Below are positions 40,468-51,249 of a DNA stretch of 64,000 nt, piece after piece. The notes beneath the pieces are model-generated. The model did not search any database and had not been told where the DNA came from. It saw nothing but the letters and a program-made list of their open reading frames with translations. Where the stretch lies: NCBI GenBank assembly GCA_001898225.1, contig MKTJ01000092.1, forward strand, positions 129,849 through 193,848. Direction: 5' to 3'. This DNA is from Chloroflexi bacterium 54-19. GTDB taxonomy: Bacteria > Chloroflexota > Chloroflexia > Chloroheliales > Chloroheliaceae. Made by a program: the position numbers and the translations under genes. Every line of letters begins with the position of its first letter. Position 1 is the stretch's first letter.

Positions 40468-41967
40468 CTAGGTTTCCAGGGTGGCGCGGGCGACGGCGCT
40501 TTTCCACCCGGCGTAGAGGCTGGCCCGTTCGCTTTCGGCCATGCGTGGTTCAAACCGGGTGCGGGGCCGGGGCAATGCTTCGATTTCGTCCAGACTTGCC
40601 CAGATACCCCCGGCTAGCCCGGCCAGGTAAGACGCGCCCAGGGGGGAGGCTTCCGCCGAATCGCTCCTGAGCATGGTACAGCCGAGGATGTCGGCCTGGA
40701 ACTGCATCAGGGTCGGGTTGGCGCTGGCCCCGCCATCGGCCAGCAGCACTTTCAAATCAGCCCCTGACTCGGCTTTCATTACCTCGAAAACGTCGCGGAC
40801 CTGGTAGGCGATAGATTCGAGGGTGGCCCGGGCCAGGTGGGCCGCTGTCGAACCGCGGGTCAGGCCACTGATGAGGCCGCGCGCCGCCGCGTTCCAGTAA
40901 GGCGCACCCAACCCGACAAAAGCCGGGACAAGGTATAGCCCTTCCGAACTTTTTACCTTTTCGGCCAGGCGAGCTACATCTTTGGATGGGTGTTCAAGCC
41001 CCAAAAATTCGCCCAGCCACTGCACCGCCGCCCCGGTCACGCTGATATTGCCTTCGAGAGCGTAAGTGACATTGTCCCGGTCGAGGGCCCAGGCGATTGT
41101 GGTTGAAAGGCCGTTTTGGGAAAGGACCGGTTGAGTGGTGGGGGTCATAAGGGAGGAACCGGTGCCGTAGGTCGCCTTGACCGCGCCGGGCCGAAACCCG
41201 GCCTGCCCGAACAGGGCCGCGTGGGAATCGCCAATCATCGAGAGGATGGGTATCCCGGCGGGCAACCGGCCCAACCCCACGCTGCGGCCAAAATCAGCCC
41301 GCGAAGGCCGGACTTCCGGCAAGGCTGCCCTCGGTATTTCAAATAGGGCCAGCAGGTCGTCACCCCAGGCCAGCTTATGAATATCGAAAAGCTGGGTCCG
41401 GGAGGCGTTGGTGAGGTCGCACGCGTGGGTCAGGCCGCCAGATAAATTCCACAGCACCCAGCTATCCATGGTACCGAGGCAGATTTCGCCCCGCTCGGCC
41501 CGCCGGAAACCGTCCGGGATATTCTGCAAAAGCCAGTTCATCTTGCTGGCCGAAAAGAGCGGGTCAATCGCCAGACCCGTCCGCTCGGCCAGGAACGCGC
41601 CTTTCCCCTGGGCTTTGAGGTTGGCGCAAAAATCGGCGGTGCGACGACATTGCCAGCCGATGACCGGTCCGAGCGGTTCGCCGCTCTGTCTATCCCAGGC
41701 CAGGGCCGACTCACGCTGGTTGGTCAGGGCTATCGCGGCCAGGGCCACATCTCCCGCCCCGCTCAGACAGTCGTCTATCGCCTCGCGGACACTTTCCCAG
41801 ATAGCGGCGGCGTCCTGCTCCACCCAGGCCGGACGCGGATAGGTCTGGGTGAGGGGCCGGGAAGCGTGCGCGATAATCTGCCCGGCGGGATTTATTAGCA
41901 AAACTTTGGTGTTGGTCGTACCCTGGTCAATTGCCAGGATGTTTTTGCTGCTGTCTCTAGCTGCCAT
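40468..41967 (-). CDS. FGGY-family carbohydrate kinase (GlpK-like; proposed D-apulose kinase)
   Basis: A 499-residue sugar kinase with the two-domain hexokinase/actin fold. Phosphate-1 motif is AIDQGTTNTK, then LTNQRESALAWDRQSGEPLGPVIGWQCRR, the adenosine motif LADGGASANPTLMQFQADILG and GLGAPYWNAAARGLISGLTRG. The closest named family is glycerol kinase, but several GlpK-specific positions in the glycerol pocket differ (NQRES keeps the Arg-Glu pair, WQCRRT replaces WQCRRT/D-type contexts only partly). The gene sits 37 bases after a two-subunit transketolase. FGGY kinases of the same class phosphorylate D-apulose in known apiose pathways; the assignment here is from context. Confidence 0.82.
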   Translation of the reverse strand: MAARDSSKNILAIDQGTTNTKVLLINPAGQIIAHASRPLTQTYPRPAWVEQDAAAIWESVREAIDDCLSGAGDVALAAIALTNQRESALAWDRQSGEPLGPVIGWQCRRTADFCANLKAQGKGAFLAERTGLAIDPLFSASKMNWLLQNIPDGFRRAERGEICLGTMDSWVLWNLSGGLTHACDLTNASRTQLFDIHKLAWGDDLLALFEIPRAALPEVRPSRADFGRSVGLGRLPAGIPILSMIGDSHAALFGQAGFRPGAVKATYGTGSSLMTPTTQPVLSQNGLSTTIAWALDRDNVTYALEGNISVTGAAVQWLGEFLGLEHPSKDVARLAEKVKSSEGLYLVPAFVGLGAPYWNAAARGLISGLTRGSTAAHLARATLESIAYQVRDVFEVMKAESGADLKVLLADGGASANPTLMQFQADILGCTMLRSDSAEASPLGASYLAGLAGGIWASLDEIEALPRPRTRFEPRMAESERASLYAGWKSAVARATLET

Positions 41968-42004
41968 AGCTGCGTTTAACCACCAGTGTTATTCAGTCCA
42001 AAAA

Positions 42005-43836
<1,832 letters not shown>

Positions 43837-43913
43837 TCTTACCTTTAAACCGGCCTTTTTGGGGCCTTTACCCCATTCCTAATTGCTTCAGGTACCGTTT
43901 TACTTTTATTCTG

Positions 43914-43947
43914 GCCCTGGCTACGAGCCCTGGCTGCGAGCCCTGGC
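43914..43947. repeat. 13-base tandem repeat (2.6 copies)
   Basis: GCCCTGGCTACGA, GCCCTGGCTGCGA and GCCCTGGC follow one another in the leader of the transketolase unit. It may reflect slippage or carry a function in mRNA structure. Confidence 0.6.
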
Positions 43948-44065
43948 GCAAAGGAAAACCAGGTACGCCCCACACCGGGTTACCGGTAAAGCGTCCTTGC
44001 TTTTCCTTCTTGCCTGTAGCTGCCGTGAAATTTAGTAGCGGTCCTGGTTTCTCTGGTGGAACCCT

Positions 44066-45064
44066 TTAGTCCTGGTGGGCCAGTAGTTTAACACCGAGCA
44101 AAGTTTGTAAAACAATCTTCTGGGCTTCCAGGGCGTCTTGCCGGTCCTGGGCTGCTTCCAGGGCGGCCAGGTCCATCCGGTCCAGAATCCCGTCCAGCGC
44201 CTTGATGGTTTCGATGCTCAGTTGGGCCGCTTTAATCGAATCTTCGCGGAACGGGAACTGGTCGAGCAAAATCGGTCCCTGCCAGTTGATTTTCCGCAAA
44301 GCCTGCATGAACTCCAAAGCCTCGGTCAGGTGGACTGAGCCGAAGGTCATATCGTCATCCCATTCACGCCAGTTATCATTAACTTCCACGCTTACCAGTT
44401 TGCCCCGGCGGGCGACCAGTTGGACCACCTCGGCGGGGGTTTCTTTGGCGAAAGAGGAGTGGCCGCTATCGAGGACGATACCGACGTTATTAACACCCAT
44501 ATCCTCAATTGCCAGAAGCGTGCGCGCCGCCGAGCTAAAGAACATCCGGTTGCGCGGCTCTTTCTCTTTATATTCAATCGCAAATTGCATGGTCGAGTCG
44601 GTCTGGGCCACTTCGCGGACCCCGCTGACCGAGTAGTCCCACAGCTTGGCGTAATCAACCTGGAAGGGGTAGTCAAACCCGTCCTGGCCGGGCCAGAACT
44701 TGACGTATTTGGCGTCAAGCTGGTGGGCGATGTCGATAGCGGTCTTGCCAAGTTCAATCGTGCGGCGGCGGACCGCCGGGTCGGGGTTGGTAAAACTTCC
44801 CTTCTGGTACTCGCGCATATAAATGTGCGGGGTAATGGCCTGGGCCCGGATACCGGTCTTTTGCAGGGTTTCTTTGACCTGCTCAACCGTCACGCCTTCC
44901 CCGGCGAAAGGATAGTTGATGTCGAGGCACTTGATATAGCCGACCCTGGCGGCTTTCTCGATAGCTTCGAGGGTACTGACGGGCGGGCCGTAGGCATCGG
45001 TAGCATAGCGGTCTACAAACTGCTGGAACATCCAGATACCTGCGCCGAATTCATAATTTGCCAT
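44066..45064 (-). CDS. Xylose-isomerase-like TIM-barrel protein (proposed D-apiose isomerase)
   Basis: A 332-residue metal-dependent sugar isomerase/epimerase of the AP-endonuclease-2/xylose isomerase-like superfamily. Strand-end motifs include GAGIWMFQQFVDRYA, AQAITPHIYMREYQKGSF, KYVKFWPGQDGFDYPFQ, the metal-ligand Glu region AIEYKEKEPRN, VLDSGHSSFAKE (Asp/His) and SVEVNDNWREWDDD. Known D-apiose isomerases belong to this superfamily, and the gene stands between the transketolase-kinase unit and the glycosidases. Alternatives are rhamnose-type isomerase or a ketose 3-epimerase. CAGGAG precedes the ATG, and it has its own consensus promoter and operator. Confidence 0.72.
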   Translation of the reverse strand: MANYEFGAGIWMFQQFVDRYATDAYGPPVSTLEAIEKAARVGYIKCLDINYPFAGEGVTVEQVKETLQKTGIRAQAITPHIYMREYQKGSFTNPDPAVRRRTIELGKTAIDIAHQLDAKYVKFWPGQDGFDYPFQVDYAKLWDYSVSGVREVAQTDSTMQFAIEYKEKEPRNRMFFSSAARTLLAIEDMGVNNVGIVLDSGHSSFAKETPAEVVQLVARRGKLVSVEVNDNWREWDDDMTFGSVHLTEALEFMQALRKINWQGPILLDQFPFREDSIKAAQLSIETIKALDGILDRMDLAALEAAQDRQDALEAQKIVLQTLLGVKLLAHQD

Positions 45065-45076
45065 TTTTTGGCTCCT

Positions 45077-45088
45077 GAATAATTATTC
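45077..45088. promoter_or_regulatory. TGAATA-type dyad in the isomerase leader
   Basis: GAATAATTATTC is a perfect 12-base palindrome within TGAATAATTATTCT. It differs from the two dyads at the importer promoter (TGAATAAATATTCA) in the centre and last base. It lies at about +22 to +33 of the predicted transcript, the same place as the downstream importer operator. Confidence 0.55.
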
Positions 45089-45116
45089 TAATGATATTAA
45101 CTATTCTCTACCTTGC

Positions 45117-45145
45117 AGTGTAAAGGGGCAGTTTTGAATTGTCAA
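45117..45145 (-). promoter_or_regulatory. Sigma-A promoter of the isomerase gene
   Basis: On the minus strand TTGACA (45140-45145), 17 bases, TACACT (45117-45122). Predicted start near 45110, leader about 46 bases. Confidence 0.7.
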
Positions 45146-45148
45146 TAT

Positions 45149-45178
45149 CATTTTCTACAATTGAACATTTCATTTTCT
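45149..45178. promoter_or_regulatory. Direct repeat AGAAAATG next to the -35 box
   Basis: CATTTTCT (plus strand) occurs at 45149-45156 and 45171-45178, 22 bases apart, ending three bases from the -35 hexamer. Two half-sites about two turns apart beside -35 are the usual layout of AraC-family activator sites; the AraC gene at 54682 is a candidate (inference). Confidence 0.45.
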
Positions 45179-45194
45179 GCTAGGCCAGGCCCGG

Positions 45195-46703
45195 TCAGGC
45201 CAATCGCCGCAATACCAGGGCCTGGTAGGGCTTTACCACCGGGATAGCAATTTTTACAGCCCCGGAATAATCTTCGTCCAGCCGGGTCACGGTCATTTCC
45301 CAGGTATCCAGCACTTCGGCCCGGTATTTCTCGTCCGAGGGTAGATTGAGTTGCATAACCGCCGGTTGGTGATTGCCAAAATAGACCATGTAATAATCAT
45401 GAGCCTTACCAACCACGATTGGACGCATACCGCGTACAATTCCGGTCTGGGGTTCCAGCCCTTCCACCGGACCGTCTTCCAGCACCTTGCGCAGGAAGGC
45501 CAGGCGTGGCGCGCTGACCCCCTTCAGGACACCGCCTTTGGCCCACCAGATTACATCGTTGGGGTCGTAGAAGGTATCGCCGTGCCCGACATAGCCGCCG
45601 CGTGCGGTGCCTTCCCAGAAGCGCAGAACCATCTCCTGGGGCGTGATATTACCCCAGAACTGCCAGATGTCCCCCTCGTAACAACACTCGTCCACCACGA
45701 CCGGCTTTTTGTAGTCCTCGCGCCATTTAGTCGTCAGGGCCAGGTCGGAATGCTGGATACTCTGGTGCGTGACCCAGGGTTTCGAGTGGTCGTAGAAACC
45801 CCGGCAGTTGTGAATCGAGCGCAGGTGCTGGTAGGGGTCGCTTTCGAGGACGACCCGGAAGAACCTATCCCAGTCGGCGAGGGATTTTTGCGGCATGAGG
45901 TCGTACTCGTTCGCCATCGACCACCAGACATTCCGGTAAGCTGACAAACGGGCCACGATGTAGCGCAGGTAGCGGTCGTCCTGCTCGGCGCTCATGGTCG
46001 AGAAACCCCAGCGGTCGTAAGGGTGGAACAAAATCAGGTCGGCTTCGATACCAAGGGCCAGCAAATCACCGACACGCTGTTCCAGGTGCCGGAAGAAGGC
46101 CGGGTCGAAGTGGTCGAAATCAAAACGCCAGCCTTCGATACCTTTAACGGTATCCCAGTTGCCGGTCCACTTGCTCGAACCTTTTGCCAGGAGCGGAAAA
46201 GGGTAATATTCCGGTTCATTTTCGTTAAAGGCGTAATGCTTCGGGAAGACACACATCCGCATTTTGTTAAAGGGCGCGGTCTTCAGGGTTGCCAGGGTTT
46301 GTTCTTCGAGGGCGTCGCCCTGGTGAGCCCAGGCGTAACAGGTGGTGCCGATTTGTTTGTAAGAAGTGCCATCGGCGTAGGCAAAATGGTAGGTGTTAGC
46401 GACCCGCACCGGTCCGTGGTTTCCCCGGCCCGCCGGTTTCACCTCGAAAGTGCCTTCCTGCCCGCTTAGCTCGGCCAGGTTGCTGTCGGTGCGATAGCTC
46501 CAACGCCCGGTAGTATCCGGCATGAAGCGTACCCGGTAGATACCCTCGCCATCGTAAAAACCTGCGACCTCGATAGCCCGGTGTTGCTGGCTAAAAGTGG
46601 CCGTAAAGGTATTGTCCAGAAAGGGATTACCGGCGGCGGAACCCTCTATAGCGACCTCGAAAATACCCCATTGTTCAACTTCGTTGTTCTCCTTAACGGA
46701 CAT
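45195..46703 (-). CDS. DUF5060-containing glycoside hydrolase, copy 1
   Basis: A 502-residue cytosolic glycosidase. DUF5060 beta sandwich at about 5-90 (VEQWGIFEVAIEG, GFYDGEGIYRVRFMPDTTGRWSYRT). The catalytic TIM barrel covers about 95-410 (FAYADGTSYKQIGTTCYAWAHQ, MRMCVFPKHY, HPYDRWGFSTM, WWSMANEYDLMPQK with the likely acid/base Glu, VVDECCYEGDIW with the likely nucleophile Glu). A C-terminal DUF5605-like beta domain ends it (VGKAHDYYMVYFGNHQPAV). The NEY and VDE pair is the clan GH-A pattern. It is a close paralog of the next gene, and the two share near-identical DNA tracts. Substrate unknown; a plant or microbial heteroglycan is likely. Confidence 0.8.
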   Translation of the reverse strand: MSVKENNEVEQWGIFEVAIEGSAAGNPFLDNTFTATFSQQHRAIEVAGFYDGEGIYRVRFMPDTTGRWSYRTDSNLAELSGQEGTFEVKPAGRGNHGPVRVANTYHFAYADGTSYKQIGTTCYAWAHQGDALEEQTLATLKTAPFNKMRMCVFPKHYAFNENEPEYYPFPLLAKGSSKWTGNWDTVKGIEGWRFDFDHFDPAFFRHLEQRVGDLLALGIEADLILFHPYDRWGFSTMSAEQDDRYLRYIVARLSAYRNVWWSMANEYDLMPQKSLADWDRFFRVVLESDPYQHLRSIHNCRGFYDHSKPWVTHQSIQHSDLALTTKWREDYKKPVVVDECCYEGDIWQFWGNITPQEMVLRFWEGTARGGYVGHGDTFYDPNDVIWWAKGGVLKGVSAPRLAFLRKVLEDGPVEGLEPQTGIVRGMRPIVVGKAHDYYMVYFGNHQPAVMQLNLPSDEKYRAEVLDTWEMTVTRLDEDYSGAVKIAIPVVKPYQALVLRRLA

Positions 46704-46780
46704 TATTCAATCTCCTGATTGGAATGGTAGTTGCCTGGCACCAGTGCCAACCTGACCTTAAATTCTAGCCCTGTACCAAT

Positions 46781-48418
46781 TTAGTGGACCCGGCGCAAAA
46801 TCAGCGCCTGGTACGGTTTGACCGGCAAAGTCACCACGCTGCCGCGCTCGACCGGCGCGTCCAGCGGAGTGGAGGTCATTTCCCAGGTATCAATGACTTC
46901 GCCTTTGTAGCGTTCGCCCGGCGGGACCGCCGCGACTGCCTGAGAAGGCTGGTTGACGCCGAAATAGGTCAGGTAGAATTCGTGCGGCTGGTGAGCCGTG
47001 GCGAACCAGTTCATAACCCGGTCCTTCGGGGCCGGTTCGGCCAGTTCCGCCCCTTCGGGCGTTTCGTCCTGACTTGGTCCCTGGATAAGCTGCTGGATGG
47101 TAACCTTGTCAAAGCCCCCGGCCATGGCAATCCGGTAAGGGCTGGAGTCCTTCGCCGGTTCCAGTCCGGCGGCGGGACCGCTTTCAAGGATTTTTCTTAA
47201 AAAAGCCAGCCGGGGCGCGCTTTCACCCTTCAAAACACCACCCCGCGCCCACCATAAAACATCGTTGGGGTCCAGGAAAGTATCGCCGTGCCCAACATAA
47301 CCGCCGTTGACGGTCCCTTCCCAGAAACGGTGAACCATCTCCCGGCCTGAAATATTGCCCCAGCTTTCGGGAATATCGCCTTCGTAGCAACATTCGTCCA
47401 CCACGACCGGCTTTTTATACTGGGCGCGCCAGATAAGAGTGCGGGCCAGGTCGGAGCGCTGGACGCTGCAATGGGTGACCCAGGGTTTGGTGTGGTCGTA
47501 GAAGGCGAAACAGTTGTGGACCGAGCGCAAATGGTTGTAGGGGTCTTCTTGCTGGACAATCTGGAAATAGCGGTCCCAGTCGGCGAGCGATTTCTGGGGC
47601 ATCAGGTCGTACTCGTTCGCCATCGACCACCAGACATTCCGGTAAGCTGACAAACGGGCCACGATGTAGCGCAGGTAGCGGTCGTCCTGCTCGGCACTCA
47701 TCCTGGAAAAGCCCCAGCGGTCGTAAGGATGGAGCAGAATCAGGTCAGCCTCGATACCGAGAGCCTGTAAATCGGCGATTCTCTTTTCGAAATGATGGAA
47801 GAAGGCCGGTTCGAAGCGCTCGAAATCGAACCTCCAACCAGTATCGGTTGGCACGAAACTGCCATCCCATTTGCTCGAACCTTTTTCTAGCAGGGCGAAA
47901 GGATAGAAATCCGGCTCGTTCTCATTGAAATGGTAGTGCTTCGGGAAGACACACATCCGCATTTTGTTAAAGGGCGCGGTCTTCAGGGTCGCCAGGGTTT
48001 GTTCTTCGAGGGCGTCGCCCTGGTGAGCCCAGGCGTAACAGGTGGTGCCGATTTGTTTGTAAGGAGTGCCATCGGCGTAGGCAAAATGATAGGTGTTAGC
48101 GACCCGCACCGGCCCGTGGTTTCCCTGGCCCGCCGGTTTCACCTCGAAAGTGCCTTCCTGCCCGCTTAGCTCGGCCAGGTTGCTGTCGGTGCGATAGCTC
48201 CAACTCCCGGTAGTATCCGGCATGAAGCGTACCCGGTAGATACCCTCGCCATCGTAAAAACCGTTGGCTTTGACTGAACGCCCCTCCTGGCTGAAAGTGG
48301 CCGAAAAATGATTGTCCAGGAAAGGGTTGCCATCAGCGCGGCTGGCGGCGCTGTCTTCGAGGGCTAACTCAAAAATACCCCACTGCTCAACATCCACACC
48401 GCTGTTGATATTACTCAT
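46781..48418 (-). CDS. DUF5060-containing glycoside hydrolase, copy 2
   Basis: A 545-residue paralog of the gene at 45195 with the same domain order and the same WSMANEYDLMPQK and VVDECCYEGDIP motifs. It differs by an insertion of about 35 residues in the C-terminal domain (IQGPSQDETPEGAELAEPAP) and in the region around residues 150-170. The ATG at 48418 follows GGAG at good spacing; a longer frame from 48475 overlaps the spacer before the ABC gene and is rejected. It follows the importer genes by 71 bases on the same strand, so importer and both hydrolases may form one transcript: oligosaccharides would be imported and then cut inside the cell. Confidence 0.8.
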   Translation of the reverse strand: MSNINSGVDVEQWGIFELALEDSAASRADGNPFLDNHFSATFSQEGRSVKANGFYDGEGIYRVRFMPDTTGSWSYRTDSNLAELSGQEGTFEVKPAGQGNHGPVRVANTYHFAYADGTPYKQIGTTCYAWAHQGDALEEQTLATLKTAPFNKMRMCVFPKHYHFNENEPDFYPFALLEKGSSKWDGSFVPTDTGWRFDFERFEPAFFHHFEKRIADLQALGIEADLILLHPYDRWGFSRMSAEQDDRYLRYIVARLSAYRNVWWSMANEYDLMPQKSLADWDRYFQIVQQEDPYNHLRSVHNCFAFYDHTKPWVTHCSVQRSDLARTLIWRAQYKKPVVVDECCYEGDIPESWGNISGREMVHRFWEGTVNGGYVGHGDTFLDPNDVLWWARGGVLKGESAPRLAFLRKILESGPAAGLEPAKDSSPYRIAMAGGFDKVTIQQLIQGPSQDETPEGAELAEPAPKDRVMNWFATAHQPHEFYLTYFGVNQPSQAVAAVPPGERYKGEVIDTWEMTSTPLDAPVERGSVVTLPVKPYQALILRRVH

Positions 48419-48489
48419 GAAGACTCCGTTTTCTTTTTTATAGTCCGGTCGGCGCCCTGAAGGGGCACCCCTCATAGTGGCCTCCCCTG

Positions 48490-49365
48490 CTATTTTTTAG
48501 CAGGAGTGCCCGGCCCACCTCTGACCAGTTCCCCGGCGACATCGGGCGCGATAACCGGCTTGCGGTCCCATTTCTTTTTGGTGGTCGGAATTGAGTCCAG
48601 CAGCAGTTTGGTATAGTCGTGCTGCGGGTTGGACATAACCGTCCTGGCATCACCGAACTCCACCACGGTGCCCTTGTTCATTACGGCGATATAGTCGCTG
48701 ATGTAGTAAGCGGTCGCCAGGTCGTGCGTGATATAAAGGAAACTTCTTTTAGCCTCTTGTTTAAGCTTTAAGAACAAATTGATAATTATCATGCGGCGCG
48801 AGGCGTCAATCATACTCACCGGCTCGTCGGCGACTATCAACTTCGGTTGCGGTATGAGGGCACGGGCAATGGATACGCGCTGTAATTCCCCGCCGGAAAA
48901 CTGGTTGGGGTATTTACCGTGGACATCCTTATATTCGAGGCCGACCGCGCTGAGGGCCGTTTCGAGAGCGGCGTTGGCGGCATCCTTGCTGTGACCGGCC
49001 ACCCGCGTCGCCGTTTCGAACAGGTACGAATCGACCTGGCGGTAGCGGCTAAAAGCCTCGAAGGGGTTCTGGAAAATCGGTTGGACCGTTGCCAGGAACT
49101 GGGTCTTGCCTACCTTAACACCCTTCCCGGCCACCAACTGGTCATAAACGGTGGCATGGCCCGAAGTCGGTTCCACCAGCCGCAAGAGGGTTTTGGCGAG
49201 GGTCGTTTTGCCGCTACCGGACTCCCCTACCACGCTGATAATCACCGGCTGGTCGCTCTCGATATTCAAATTGATGTTATTCAGGGCCTGGACCTGCCGG
49301 TTACTGGTGAAACTGCCCAGCCGATAGACTTTATTCAGGTTTTCGGTTTTTAAAATCGTTGCCAT
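48490..49365 (-). CDS. ABC importer ATPase, second (OppF/DppF-like)
   Basis: A 291-residue ATPase of the peptide/oligosaccharide importer. Walker A GESGSGKTT, Q-loop PIFQNPFEAFSRYRQ, signature FSGGELQR, Walker B LIVADEP followed by VSMIDASRR (Ser-Met instead of the usual T/S-x-LD), switch His in YITHDLATAYY. The C-terminal tail (PTTKKKWDRKP) fits OppF-type proteins but the Fe-S or oligopeptide-binding HTGTP tail is absent. Its start overlaps the stop of the other ATPase by one base. Confidence 0.88.
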   Translation of the reverse strand: MATILKTENLNKVYRLGSFTSNRQVQALNNINLNIESDQPVIISVVGESGSGKTTLAKTLLRLVEPTSGHATVYDQLVAGKGVKVGKTQFLATVQPIFQNPFEAFSRYRQVDSYLFETATRVAGHSKDAANAALETALSAVGLEYKDVHGKYPNQFSGGELQRVSIARALIPQPKLIVADEPVSMIDASRRMIIINLFLKLKQEAKRSFLYITHDLATAYYISDYIAVMNKGTVVEFGDARTVMSNPQHDYTKLLLDSIPTTKKKWDRKPVIAPDVAGELVRGGPGTPAKK

Positions 49366-50336
49366 CAGGAAACCTCACTCAAATTGGCCTCGGAGTCGGC
49401 GTAGTGGCAAGCCGCGAAATGGCCGGGCCGGTACTCAACAAATTCCGGTTCCTCGTTGCGGCAACGGTCAGTCGCCAGGGGACAGCGGTCGGCAAACCGG
49501 CAGCCCTGCAATTTGTTCCACAGGCTGGGCGGACGGCCAGGAATACCTTCCCGCGCCCGGTCGTCCCCGATGGTCGGCAACGAATTTATCAGCAGGCGGG
49601 TGTAAGGGTGCAGGGGCCGCTGGAATATTTCTTCCGAATCGCCGTACTCGACCGCCTTGGCGGCGTACATAATCAACATCTTGTCCGTGACCTGGTAATG
49701 CACGCCCATATCGTGCGAAACGAGGATGATGGTGTTGCCCATCTGCTCCTGCAAATCCATTAGTAAAAGCAAAATGCTCTTTTGCACCACCACGTCCAGG
49801 GCAGTGGTCGGTTCGTCGGCCAGGATAATTTCGGGCTGGAAGAAGGTCGCCATCGCAATCATGATGCGTTGGCGCATCCCACCCGACAACTGGTGCGGAT
49901 AAGAATCGATTGATTCTTCGGGCAGGCCCAGCTTTTTAACGTAAGATTTGACCTGTTCCAGGATTTGGGCCTTGTTCCCGGTCTGGTCCTGGAAATCTAG
50001 AAACTGTTTGCGAATACGGATGACCGGGTTGAGCGAACTCATCGAGCTTTGCGGCACGTACGAGATACGTTTGAACCACTCTTTCTGGATATTCCGGCTG
50101 GTCACCGGTTTGCCGCTATCGTCGCTAAAACCGTAATCCACCGAGCCGGAAGCAAGCGCCAGAGGAAAGCCGATGTCGCCGTAAATGACTTTCATAAGGG
50201 TGGATTTGCCGCAACCCGACTCCCCTGCAATCCCCACGATACAACCGTCCGGGATTTCGAGGCTCACGCCATCCACGGCGTTGACGACACCGCGCTCGGT
50301 CTTGTAACTCGCTACGACATTATTCAACCTGATCAT
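49365..50336 (-). CDS. ABC importer ATPase, first (OppD/DppD-like)
   Basis: A 323-residue ATPase. Walker A is GESGCGKST, FKRISYVPQSSMSSLNPV the Q-loop, signature LSGGMRQR, Walker B ILADEPTTALD and switch VSHDMGVHY. The C-terminal oligopeptide/dipeptide ABC domain has LINSLPTIGDDR, the IPGRPPSL motif and four Cys (CRFADRCPLATDRC, HFAACHY) that bind a 4Fe-4S cluster in related proteins. It overlaps the permease gene by 4 bases. Confidence 0.92.
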   Translation of the reverse strand: MIRLNNVVASYKTERGVVNAVDGVSLEIPDGCIVGIAGESGCGKSTLMKVIYGDIGFPLALASGSVDYGFSDDSGKPVTSRNIQKEWFKRISYVPQSSMSSLNPVIRIRKQFLDFQDQTGNKAQILEQVKSYVKKLGLPEESIDSYPHQLSGGMRQRIMIAMATFFQPEIILADEPTTALDVVVQKSILLLLMDLQEQMGNTIILVSHDMGVHYQVTDKMLIMYAAKAVEYGDSEEIFQRPLHPYTRLLINSLPTIGDDRAREGIPGRPPSLWNKLQGCRFADRCPLATDRCRNEEPEFVEYRPGHFAACHYADSEANLSEVS

Positions 50337-51244
50337 GCGACACCTCTTCTGGTGGCAAAGCGTTCATTAAAGCCAGTCGAGGCCAGGAACAGTCCCAGGA
50401 AAAGCAGCACCGACGAGACAATCGGGGCAATCAGCCACAACAACTGGCCGGTAAAGAGGGCGTTATAGTTGAGCGCCCAGAAGATGATGGAGCCCAGTGT
50501 GGGTGTCTCGACCTTGGAGAGGCCGATAACGGCCAGGGTCGCCTCGGTATTGATAGCGAACAAAATCGTGTTGATAAAGCCGACCACCATATATGACGAG
50601 ACGTAGGGGAATATCTCCCTGAGCAACACATCAAAGGTGCTGGCCCCCGAAAACCGGGCCATGTTGACGAACTCGCGCTCTCTTAGCGACAGGGCCATCG
50701 AGCGGATAGTCCGGGCACCCCAGGCCCAACCGAAGACCACAATAATCGCCCCGACCGTCAGGAAGGTCGTGTTACCCCGCACTAACGCGCCCAGGATAAT
50801 CAAAATGGGTAAAAGCGGAATGGTGATAAACGAGTCGATTATGACCATCACGATTCTTTCGTACCAGCCACCGATAAACCCGGCGCTAAGCCCCAGGAGG
50901 GTCTGAATAACCGTCACAAAAAGGGCCACCAGGATACCGAGTTGGAGCGAATTGCGAATGGCAAAGACCAAAAACCAGAAGGTATCCTGACCCAGCGAGT
51001 TCGTCCCTAACCAGTGTTTATCGGTGACAGGCAGGTTCTTCAGGTAGGAAGCCTGTTCAGCGGGGTCTTTCGGACAAAAGAACGGCAGGATAAAGCTTCC
51101 CAGGACAAAGATTGCCAGGATTACAATGCCCAGTTTCAGCCGAAAGTTTAAGGGGCTCCCCTTGCTTTTGACCCGTTTGGCGACCGGGGCTTCTTCGGGA
51201 GTGCCGGTCCCGGACATCTGGGGACGTAACTTCATAATCTTCAT
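50333..51244 (-). CDS. ABC importer permease (DppC/OppC-like)
   Basis: A 303-residue membrane protein with six helices. An N-terminal basic stretch (KRVKSKGSPLNFRLK) precedes helix 1 (39-60). HWLGTNSLGQDTFWFLVFAIRNSL is the OppC-type extracytoplasmic segment and EREFVNMARFSGASTFDVLLREIFPY the EAA coupling loop. The start lies 5 bases past the other permease. Confidence 0.9.
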   Translation of the reverse strand: MKIMKLRPQMSGTGTPEEAPVAKRVKSKGSPLNFRLKLGIVILAIFVLGSFILPFFCPKDPAEQASYLKNLPVTDKHWLGTNSLGQDTFWFLVFAIRNSLQLGILVALFVTVIQTLLGLSAGFIGGWYERIVMVIIDSFITIPLLPILIILGALVRGNTTFLTVGAIIVVFGWAWGARTIRSMALSLREREFVNMARFSGASTFDVLLREIFPYVSSYMVVGFINTILFAINTEATLAVIGLSKVETPTLGSIIFWALNYNALFTGQLLWLIAPIVSSVLLFLGLFLASTGFNERFATRRGVA

Positions 51245-51249
51245 AATTT

